64,000 nt of DNA from Oncomelania hupensis (taxonomy: Eukaryota > Mollusca > Gastropoda > Littorinimorpha > Pomatiopsidae): contig CM072523.1 in the NCBI GenBank assembly GCA_036898135.1, positions 38,204,451 through 38,268,450 on the forward strand, written 5' to 3'. The notes below the pieces were generated by a model. That model searched no databases and was not told the origin of the DNA. It worked only from the letters and a program-made list of their open reading frames with translations. The translations under genes were made by a program, and so were the position numbers. This document shows, piece by piece, positions 22,881 to 34,800 of this stretch. Position 1 is the first letter of the stretch. Each line of letters opens with the position of its first letter.

Positions 22881-25800
22881 GTTAGTTGATAACAATAATA
22901 AGAAGTGTGTACGCACCCCAAGCATGTTTCTTTGACATGGAGTTGTGCTCTATACAAGTGGACATTTGATTGGATTGATAATGTTGATAATAATAATAAT
23001 AATTGAAATAATGATAATTATTAGTCTAACTTGTATAGCACACAACCAACCTGCAAATTTGCATGCACATTCACTGAACAGCAACAAAATCTAACCAAAC
23101 AAAATATCCTTTAGATCTATTGGTGATTATGGTTGCCTTGACATATTATTTTGCCATTCATTTCACCTAGCAGTTCTTTTTATCTAGGGAACTCACTAGA
23201 CCTTTGGCCGGTCACTGGTGCTTTGGGGTTGCAGAGAGTGTCAGACAGGACACTCAGAGGCTGTTGAGGGCTTACACCTACAAATAGCTTATGTTTGATA
23301 GATCTCTGACACTCAGCTAACTTCAAGGTGGCCTGTTTAGTGGAAACTGGCCTATTTGGGGTAGAAAGCTGTCTGTTGAGTGGAGTGTGCATGATTGTGG
23401 CACACGCGGTCTAGACTGATTCTTTTGCTAATAATTATCTGGGCCACATACTAATCTATGCTTTGGCTAGATGGGCCAGATTAGGCTCACACAGGTTTAT
23501 GCTAAAAGGAGGCCATTTTTAGGTTACATTATTTTTGGAGAGTGGAGCATGGATAGTTAAATTAGTGCTGGTGGTGTTTCTGCTCTTAAAATAACTGGAA
23601 TTCATAGTCTGAACATTTGTTGTTGTTGTTGACAGAGAGACCTGTTTTGGTTCAACTTGTTCGTCTTGACATTCCTCTACATTGTCTTCTTCTTCTACTT
23701 CTGGCTCATCGCAGAAAATGACTACAACATGTTGGAATGGTCAGTGTTTAAGATTTGTAATGGTGATGATTGAAATACTAATGGTTGATTGTATGCTGTA
23801 CAAAAGGAAGAAACAAATGAGTGAAACAAAGTCTGACCACTCCAAATATTCATGTTCGTAAAAATGACTGAGCATGCACTTTTGTAAATCAGACCTCTTT
23901 ACAGTGCCACCCAAGACACCAACTTGCTTTATGGATCACACTTCTAAAGGCCTTGGACAACTGAGCCCCCCCCCCCTCCCCCCCCCCCCCCCCCCCCCCA
24001 TGTAAGCATGTCACCTGCCCTATGTGAAACAATGGCTGGGCCCTCGTGGGGGTGCCGGGGGGTTTCAGTATAAATAGTATCACAACTTTCTGGAAATTTA
24101 GTGCTTTAAATTCCCACTGTCGCTGTCTTTGTCCTTTCTCATTCCTACTCTGTTCTATCAATCTACTATAATTTCTTCTTCTTTGTTGGACCAGTCACTT
24201 ACCTTCTTTTTTGAAAACTCTTCCGGGACAAAACTCCTCATTTGTGTGTGATCAGCTTGGGAATATTGGATGCTTTCTGCCAGGTGGTCACTGGGGCTTC
24301 CTATGATGTTGTTATTATTTGGCAATGTAGGCATTTTATATGTATGTAAAGCACATACATATAAAATGCCTACATTGCCAACTGATATTTTATAATGATG
24401 TTTGTATTCTATTTTGTTTTTGTAAACTGCGGTTCAATAAATTAGTATATCCTCAGGGTCCCCTGCGTGGGATGCCTTTATTGTATAGTGACTGGCTGGT
24501 GGAGTGCCTTCAGTGTTACCACTAGGGTTGTTTCGGCAGATCTTTTATGCGGATCAGGGGCGAGTCGTCTTTCAGCGAAGTTGTGGTCTTGATTTTGTGA
24601 TCCTGATTCGGGTATACTGGTCCTGATTTGGCTCGGAAGAGGTCGCTGGACCTAAAGCAATAATCATGTAATGTAACAATGGCTGGGTTCTTTAATGTCC
24701 CTCTGTGGCAATATTGGTGAGGGGTGGAGGAGGGTAGAGATGGGGCAGTTAGAAAAATCTCCGATCACCTGAGAGAATTTAACCTTGCTATGCCCTCAGG
24801 CATGTATTTGCCCATCAGCTTTTACAGAGTGTTGTGAGACCTAAGCTTCACAGGTATTGCAGGTTGGTTGATTACTGCACTACAAATAAACAGTACAGTG
24901 TTCACTATGCAGGCCTGTGATATGAACCACTGTGAAGTTTTTGATTACAAAGATTTATAAACTGTAACATATACAGTGAGTAGAAATGATACTGTTGATT
25001 TGTTTGTGTTTCAGGCACATGTTTGGCAGTATAAAGAAATGGATACCGTGGTACAGAATAATCCTGATTCTCTCGTGTGCCTCGTTTGGCTATTTGTTCC
25101 TCGTTATGGTCAGTGCCTGGTTATATTTTTTGTGTTTTTTTCTCACCCGATATCTTTATTTCTTTTCCATCTCACCAAAATGAGTTTCTTATTAGCAGGT
25201 GGCAGCACTGGAGCCAAATTCAATAAAACCAGACATTGTGTACTCCTGTTTTTACTCTCTGTTATGAAAGCAGTCCATGGTCCCAGTTACTCCATATGTT
25301 TTTTAAATTAATTAATTTTTTGTGTGACCTTATTGAATCTCTTGATTGCAAGGAATAGTCCGTTTTACAAATAGTGGAGAACGCCAAGCGTTTTTTTTTT
25401 TTTTTTAAATAAAATAAAGTGTGAAAGGGGAACAACTGGAGTTTAAATGTCGCCCGATATATCCTAACCTGTCAAAGTTTCTCGTCCTTGTGGAAATAGT
25501 CACAACTTCTTTCCAAGGGATTAATTAGGACACTGTACTGCAGCAGAGCTTATTCTAGGGCGCGGGATGCGCGGGATCACGCACAAAAAGTTTTTTTCCC
25601 GCAAAGAAATTCGATGAGCGCGTTCGCGATCCCGCGGAGATTGGAAATATCCCGCTACATGTCTTGATCGAAGCGGGCTTTACTGTGACGTTTCTGTCGT
25701 CTGCTAGGGCGTAGCGGAAACTGGAGTTAAACGAAAGTTGCTCTCTTGTATATGCGATGTGTCTCAAATTTTCATTGGCCGATGCTATTCTTTTTGACCA

Positions 25801-28800
25801 ATCACCTTTCTTCTGAGTGTGGCATCGATGAACCTGATCGGTTGGAACTGGTTTACAATCAGAATCAGAATGGCTTCGAAAAAGCGCACGCTTTTTGACT
25901 TCGAATTCAGTGGAGGAACTGTGAAGAAAACAGTCACACTGTTTTCCCATGACTTATCTTCTAAAATAGCAGAGCTTTTATGCAACAGTTGTGAAAGCAA
26001 GGTTACAGATACCAGTTTGTGATATATTTAGTCTGCGATTTGTGTGTACTTACTGTTTGGAGAGAATGCGACACTTGACTGTTTCACAGTTTATCCGGGA
26101 ACATCACGGGAGAAAACAAGTATGGATATTTGTTTGTGTGTACACCCTATATATGCCGAGAAGACGCCCCCACTGTTTTGGTCAGAGGGGGGCCTAATCC
26201 CCCCCTTTTTTCAAGGAAGGGGGGCCTGCCCCCACTTTTTCAAAATCCTAGAATAAGCTCTGCTGCAGAATTGTTCCCATTGTTATTTTGATGGTCACAC
26301 TCCTGAGCACACACTGCGTAGCTAACACTGACCGAGGCTTACGTTCACCTCTCCCCAGTCTCTGTTGCTCATTGTGAAGCCTGGACACGTAGTTGGACCG
26401 TAAAGAGTTTGGCGGCAATCTGCCATTCCGCCACCGACCCATGTATCTTGTGTAGCTCAAGTTCGTAATGCCCGCAACCCATTCACTCTCTAACAAGGCA
26501 GGAGCAGTCGTTATAAAGTGTTCTCCAAAAAGATAAAGTTTTTATTCAGCTAACATAATCAACAACTGCATACAAAATCTCTTTCCCAAAAATCACCTCC
26601 CAGAGGCCCAGACTGCACTACTTATATATGTCAAAGAAGTAGAAAAATGCAGAACATTCCAGAATGACGCAATCACTAATCAAAATAAAACTCGTCTCGC
26701 TGTCTTACGTCGAAGAATATTCTACAAACTTCGAGAATAGCTCTCAAATTTTCTATCAATAAACAAACATTATGTAAGACCCCTCTAGCGACAGTATAAA
26801 TCAAAGGAACTAACTGCTATAATTGCAGGCCTTGTGCCTAAACATAATAACCGTAATTAAAGTATGCGTCTCAATCGTAACACGAAGTCTCCCCTTCTTA
26901 TTCAGTTTGAGAACTCATTATTTTATTTTTGTGCAGGTGCTGTGCTTGTGCCATTTAGGACATGGTCATCAGTTGTTTATGCATCCTGTCCACATAGTGT
27001 TGTACATTTTGGCGCTGGCTGCGTGCATCGCCTTAACTGTGATCATAGCCAATATGTGGGCGTCAGAATTCTATGTCATATACTTATCCCTACAGGTAAC
27101 GTCATTTAAAGTTATTTTTAACTTATGTCTTTTACATTTTCATGTGGCTTTTAACTGTCTAAGGAGTGGAATAATGATAATTATAATAATAATAATAATA
27201 CATCTTTGATGTATGAAGCACACAGATCTTAAATAGACTTGGTGATTCCAAGCACTGAATTTGTCATTCCTGTGTTAGCTACATGTAGATGTTAGAGTTC
27301 AGTGGCAAAATCATTGCCTTAAAAACGGTGCTGTTGTATCTTATGCATCAGTTGGGTTGTAACTCCTGAAGAAGTATTTTAACAAAATACATGTATTGAG
27401 AACATTTTTGTAGTCTGCTGCGTTTTATCTCCATTTCTTCTTTTATCTCATCTTCTGTTAAGTGTTTGTATGAATGTTGTGATCATGCATTTTGTGTGTG
27501 TGAAATCGCACTGGCGTTTGTGTGAGTGGCTTTTTGTCCTCCTCCTATATCACAGTGGTTGTTAACATTAAAACAGACCAGTTCATTGATCTATGGAAAT
27601 GTATGCAACCAAAAACAGATAGCCCAAACATATATATATAGATATTGCAAAATAAATATGTTAATATCAGAAATAGACTGTGTTTCATCTCAGTCAGTAA
27701 TTTTCATAACGTGTATAACTAAGTGTGACTTTATTTTATATTTCAAACGGAGGGGAAAGTTTACCTAGGATAGCAATAGCTTGTTTGGTCCTTTGTGCTG
27801 TTAACTGCTCAATTTGAGATGAAATACATTTGTTTTATATTGTATTGTTTGCCTCTTGGACATAATGTTCTGTTGATAAGTATGATTTGAGTTATGGCTC
27901 TGTTCTTTCCCAGTGGCGGTATTGCATTTTATCATATTGAATTGTATTGTATTGTTTTTTATCATATCATATTGTATTGTTAACTTCTTCTTGAAGTGGA
28001 CAATTAAGATCAACAGGCTGATCTTTGTTAGTGTTATTATATTGTGGGGACATGGGATAGCTCAGATGGTAGAGCAACGAGCTCATGTTACAAAGGTTGC
28101 GGGTTCGATTACCGGTGGCCCGGACATAAACATTGGCTGTGAGCACTGGCCATCTTACTGTTGCTATTAGTGTGATGGTTGTTTCAAGGTATAGTTTTCC
28201 CTTCTCCCCATCCCCGGTTGCCTAAGATTGTGCTCAGTTGTCTGAGCGTCAGACAGTGCGTCTAAGGCAGCTAGTGGGCAGCTTGAGTTAGATCCTGTAT
28301 CGGCCAGCGCCTTGAGCAGCTCTTGAGCTGAAAATGAGCTATATAACAATAATAAATACAAAAACCTTTAGCCTTTGTGCAGCATGTGACTAGACCAGCA
28401 TGTTTCATTTACTGTTTGAGGTTTTGTTTCAGATGTTTGGCCCATTCCTACAGATAGGCACAGTGATGGTGATGACGACATTGATGTGGCTTATATCATC
28501 CAGCTGGTACAAGCTCTCCAGAAGAGGTGAGGACAACAGGATGAAGATTGAGCAATTCTTTGGATGAGAGTATAAACCAAGGTCTAGTCTGTGCACACAC
28601 GCATTCTATCACATGGACTTTAAAGATCCTGACACTCATGTCCTAGACCGGTGAGTGCCAGCTACACAAATACTAGATCCATTCTCCCCATCCCCAATCG
28701 CCCAGGATTGTGCTCAAGTCGTCTGGGCCTGAGTCTGCAAGTTTGCGCCTCGTGCAGCTTGAGTTAGATCTTGTATCAGCCAGCGCCTTGAGCAGCTCTT

Positions 28801-31800
28801 GAGCTGGAAAAGCGCTTTATACAAGTGATTACATTTTTAAAATAATAAATAGACAAAGACTTGAACGTTTCTAGCAGTGAATTGTTACTTACTGTAGCTT
28901 TTGGTGCTCTTTTAGATGCCTTCCTGAGCAAAGTGACAGACTATGTAACAATGAGATACGACGGTATTATTTCCCTGCAGCGATGTATGTATTCCTTGAG
29001 CCCTTGAAATAATGGGGATCCGGATGACTGTCCAAAATTTTGATGATCATTCATCTGGTACTTCTATATGAATTTCTGTGTCCTGGGTTTGTGCTGTTGT
29101 AGTGTACCAGTTGCTGTGGATGATAGTGATCATTATAGTGATGGTGGCCTTGTACATATCACCTCTGTACATCATGTGTCCCTGCATCAAGAATGCCAGT
29201 ACCTCTCACAAGCCAAAACTTTTGGCGCACAAAGGGGCAGAGGGGGTGAGTTATTTTAAATGTTTGTTTTTATGTAATTTCTTGTTTTATTGTAATATTG
29301 ATGGTTAATTCAATCATTCATTCATTAACTAACTTATCTGTTTGCTGATTCGATTTTGCAAGGGTTCAAATGTTAACACTACTTATATGCAAGGAAAGTG
29401 ATCTTCCAAATGATGAGATAATTATAATGCTGCTGTCTGTGTTCTCTTTGGATTTTGTGTGTGTGTGGCATAAATTGCTTTCTTTTCATGTTATTTATGT
29501 TCCCGATCAAAGTCACATTTTCACCCTTCACTTTTTGATAATTATTATAACAATTAAAAGTCCGTTTCATATTGATTGTGGTTGGATATGACTTCATTAC
29601 TCAGTGGCCTAATGTAGTACACCGTATACAGTCTCCCAGTGTTACACTCGGTTTGATGATGGTGTTTTTCGTTATCAGTATTTGATTCAGCCCCGATGCT
29701 GAAGTCCTGATAAGGTGTAACTCAGATTCGTTTATTCACACAGCCTGCTCAATCAGCATACAAGTCACAAAGTCGACGTATGAAGTTTTCCACTTTTATT
29801 CAGCACACACCAACAACTGCATACAATTCTCAACTCAACTCAACAACTTTCACAGCAACTCTTCTATTTACTTTCAACAACTATCTCTCTTCACAACACA
29901 CAAAGCATCGAATATATAATTTTTTTCTATCCTTCGAGATGACGACAGTTTGTTCTAGAAATGACGCATTACAACTAACCAATCAGAATTAAAGATCGTC
30001 ATCACTGACTTACGTCATACATCTCTCCACACATACCCCGAACCTTCTCTTTCTTCGACAATCGTCCCGAAACTTCGATCGATAGTAAACAAGGAGATCC
30101 AGAGTATTCTCCGACAATATCGACCAACGAAAATTATCCACGTTATACAAAGCCTCTCCTAACAACAATGCAAACTCAAATCAAAGGTAAATAAACTCCA
30201 TTATTGAATACTTAGCAAAACGAAACGATTAGATCTATCGTGCGCGCTTCCGACATACTTTCGTACGCGTTTCAACGTAACATAACCCCCCACTCAAGAA
30301 GAAATTTACCCAATTTCTTTCAACAACGTTGAAACGTAATGCACAAACAATGTACAGAATTAAAACTTACTTCAGACTGTCTCATTTACTGTCAATGTTC
30401 TCAGTTTATATACACAGAGTCCATGTTTTTCATCCGCAAGTCTTTCTGGATACTGTCAATGTTCACAGTTCATTCACACAAGGTCAATGTTTCTCATCTG
30501 CAAGTCTGTTTAGATATTGCCAATGTTCTCCACACAGTCAATGTTCTTTCAACCGCAATGAAACGACGCCCTCGTCAGTTGCGGTCGTCATCGGCCCAGG
30601 GTCAAAGACAGTGATCTCGTGGGCTTTCCTGGAGTCAGTGCAACCTCCGTTGTCTTCCTCTCCCGTCGGATGTCCGACGCAGTCGACGTTGTCAGCTCCC
30701 AGAATGTATTCGCTGGGTCTCTTGGTCAGGTTGGCTTCTGCGGGACGGTGGAACAGCTCCCTCAAGGTCTGCAGATGCTCCTTCCGGGTCTGGGTGTGGA
30801 CTTCATGTTCGACCAAAGTCGTAGAGCCTGGGACATCATTGATGCCTTCTTTGCTGTGGAAGTCTCCCAGTTCCAACAGTTCTTCGCTGTCAAAGCTGTC
30901 GTCGGTCACAGCTGCTGTGGCTGCGTGCACAGTCTCTGGTAGCCTTTCCACGTACAGTTTAAGGAGGTTGGCGTGGTATATCTTGGAATACTGGCCGACC
31001 TTCACCTTGTAGTCGTTGATCCCCACCACGGTCTCCACTTCGTACAGGCCTTTCCACTGCATCAGCAACTTATTATGATCGGTAGGTAGCAGCACCAGCA
31101 CTTTGTTGCCAGGTTTGAACTTCCTGTTCACAGCCCTACGATCGTAGTAGTGCTTTCCACAGTCTTGGGACTTCTTCAGGTTTTCTCTGGCTATCTCGAG
31201 AGTCTGCTCCAGCTTCTCCCGTAGCTCAAACACGTACTGGTAGCTGTTCTTCACCTCTGGGGTGTCTACTTCTTTCGTCTACAGTTCTTTTAGGATGTGC
31301 ATCGGCCCTCGGATGGTTCTTCCGTACAGCAGCTCGAACGGAGAAAAGCCGGTGGACTCCTGCGGTACTTCTCTGTAGGCGAAAAGTAGGGCGTTGATGT
31401 AGCGATGCCATTGTCTGGGCTGCTCGCTGCACAGTTTCTTCAGGGTGGACTTCAGCGTAGCATTGAACTTCTCGACAAGCCCGTTGCACATTGGATGGTA
31501 GGGTGTCGTAGTTAAATGCCGGATGCTCAGCAGTCTGTTGACCTCCTTCATGCAGTCAGAGACGAACTGCGTCCCGAGGTCTGTCAGAATTTCTTCAGGC
31601 ACTCCAAGTCTACTGAACATGTCCACTAGTGCCTCTGCTACAGATTCAGTGTCAATCTTCTTCAGTGGCACTGCTTCTGGGTACCGAGTCACATAGTCCA
31701 CTAAAGTCAGTACCCACCGATAACCTTCTTCACTCGGAGGTCTTATTTCGCCGATTAAGTCTAAGGCCACCCTCTTGAAAGGTCGGTCGATCAGAGGCAT

Positions 31801-34800
31801 CCTCTGCATAGGCACTTTCGGGACCCTTCCTCGAGGTATGGTCTTCTGGCAAATGTCACATGATCGGCAGAAACGGCTGACGTCCGCATGAAGTCCTGGC
31901 CAGTAGAACACCGCCTGGATTCTATCCGACGTCTTCTTGATACCCAGGTGACCTCCCATGATTGAGTCATGCGCTACCTCCATCACCTGGCGCCTTAGGG
32001 GTAACGGTACCAAGATTTGACGTAGTGGTTTACCTCCGTTGACCCTCGGGTGCTGGAAGATTCTGTACAGGATCTTGGCCTTCACCTCGAAATAGACCGT
32101 ACCACTGCCTTTGGTCACGTGGTCTTGGCGGTTCCTGTACTTGTTTAAAGTACTATCAGCTTCCTGGAGCTGGATCAGCTTATCTCTGTCCACGATGGCA
32201 GCTTTAGAGTTGTCGGCGACCTTCAGTGGCGTAGACATCTTGTCTCTCTTGGCCTGGGCCCTGGTAGTAACAGCACCGACGATCTCTGGTCGGCAGGGCT
32301 GAGCCGGAGTAACCACATTGTCCCGTAGCAGCTCTGTAAGGTCTCCATCGGGAAACGGCAATGGATCCTCCTCCACAACTTCGACGTGTTGAGTTGAGGC
32401 AGGACTCCACTCTGGATCGGGGTCGTCGGGTCGTCTCGCGCCGTCGATATTCCCTGATCATCAAATCATACAGTGGCTTCTTCAGGCAAACCGCTTCGAC
32501 TTCGCCTATGTAGAAAGGGGTGTTGACATGAATCTTCGCAACTGGCGCTCTCACACATTTGCTGTCGGCCATAAGTGTCCATTTTGAATCGCCAGTGAAC
32601 TGTTCTTTAGCGATTAGGTCTTCTCTGACGAAGACCCCACTGCAGCCAGAGTCTCTTAAAACAGTCACTTCATGATTTCCGACGCGTCCCTTGGAAACAG
32701 GCATGTTCTGTACGGTCACAGCTGCGCTGGCGACGACGGGGATGGATTTCCCGTTGGCAAGGAGGAGTTGGCCATCAGTCATGCACTCTTGCACGTCCGC
32801 AGGGGTAGCTGTGCGCTCGGTCTCACTCGGAAGAATGACGCTCCCGCCGCACACTTGATGGTCAGATCTACTGGTTTGCCGTTGATTGGAGAACCGCCTC
32901 TGCCGGTTGCCCGCCGCTGAATTGTCCGTACTGCTCCGCTGTCCGCTACTTTTGTTTTGAGGACAGTTAGCCGCTCTGTGGTCTGTAGCGTTGCAGGTGA
33001 AACAGCCCCTTGAATGCCCTTCCCTGGGAGGAGGCGTGGAGTCTGTCTGTCTCTGGCTCGTCTGGCTTCCCTGGATCTGGTTCACATGGTTTCCAGTCTT
33101 CTGAAAATGTTTCGTCGCGCTGGGTGGCCCCAGGGTTTTCCCATGAGCGATGAGATATCTTTCAGCAGCCTCAGTCACATCTTTAAGCGTCTGCAGCTTT
33201 TGTTCTTCTAAGTGGGTCGCTAGGTCCTTGTGACAGGCATTGAGAAATTGTTCCTTCACGATCAGGTCATGGAGACTGTCGTAAGACTTCCTTTCGCCTG
33301 ATAACTCCACCCACTTGTGTAGATATGACGACAGGCGCTCCACAAACTGCTTTGGCGTCTCGTCTGACTTAGGCCGGCATTCACGGAAGCGTTTACGGTA
33401 GCCCTTCTCTGTAAAGTTGTAGCACTGCAACAGGGCCTCTTTCAAGACGTCGTAGTTTTTGGCGTCATCGTTCGACAGTCTGGTGTAAACTTCGAGAGCT
33501 TGCCCCGTCAGAAGTGCACTCAGTCGAATTGCCCAGTCTTGAGGTTGCCAGTTAGAGCTTTCGGCGAACCTTTCGAATCTCGCCAGATAGCTGTCGATCT
33601 GGTCCTTCCCGTCGACGAAAGCTGGCAATTTAGGAGCCGTATGGTCGTTGGTGACTTGTGGCGCATGCTGATTGTTTTGGATACGCGCCAACTCTAACTG
33701 GTACTGACGCTCACCTTCAAGACGCTTCAGCTCGAACTCTCTTTCTTCACGGCGACGCTGCTCTTCTCTCTCTTGACGTTGCTGTTCAATTTCTAGACGC
33801 TTCTGTTCTAACTCTATTTCTTTTTCTAGACGCTTCTCTTCCAATTCTCTTTCTTCGCGCCTTCGCTGTTCTTCTCTTTCTTCACGCAATATTCTCTCCT
33901 GGCATTTGACGTACTCCGTCAGCTGTTTGCCTTTTAGATTTAGTTCAACCCCTTTCTGCCAGAAGTCAGCCATCTTGATGCTTCTGGAAAGTTCTTTTCT
34001 AGAAAGTTCTTTTTCTAGAAAGTTCTTGACTGTAGAGTTCTTTTTCTGGAAAGTTCTTGACTGTGCTGTACCTTTCTAGACTGTTCTAGAACAGCACGCT
34101 TTTTGCAGTAGCGCTGATGCTTGTCACTAGTCGCCTTCGCTGACGCAGGCCCCGCTGTCCTCGTCGTATGCGACGCTGCACCACGCTGGTGTTGATGTAT
34201 ACGCTCCTGTGCTGAAGTAGACTCGACGTCCGCGCGTCGCTCTCTCTAATACTGGCGATGTAGCTCCGAGACTGTCCCTCGACGTAGTCTTGCGGCAGCT
34301 ACGTAGTCCCGCTCTGTTGTTCGCTCACGAAGCAACTCTTCAGCGACTACACGCCCTTGCAGTCAACCCGAACCTATCGGTGATGTAGTCCCAGTATGTT
34401 GGCCCCTCTCGACGCAACTCGTTGGCGGCTACCCTCGATGACTGCCTCTCGTAACATTGACTCGCTTGTTGTAGCAGTTGAACCCTTGGCTATGGCGTGA
34501 ATCGCGGCTTGACCCCCAAAATGTTACACTCGGTTTGATGATGGTGTTTTTCGTTATCAGTATTTGATTCAGCCCCGATGCTGAAGTCCTGATAAGGTGT
34601 AACTCAGATTCGTTTATTCACACAGCCTGCTCAATCAGCATACAAGTCACAAAGTCGACGTATGAAGTTTTCCACTTTTATTCAGCACACACCAACAACT
34701 GCATACAATTCTCAACTCAACTCAACAACTTTCACAGCAACTCTTCAATTTACTTTCAACAACTATCTCTCTTCACAACACACAAAGCATCGAATATATA

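Noticed and set aside
29780..29992. 70-residue frame repeated at 34662-34874
   Set aside because: Located in the Element 2 LTRs; no domain.
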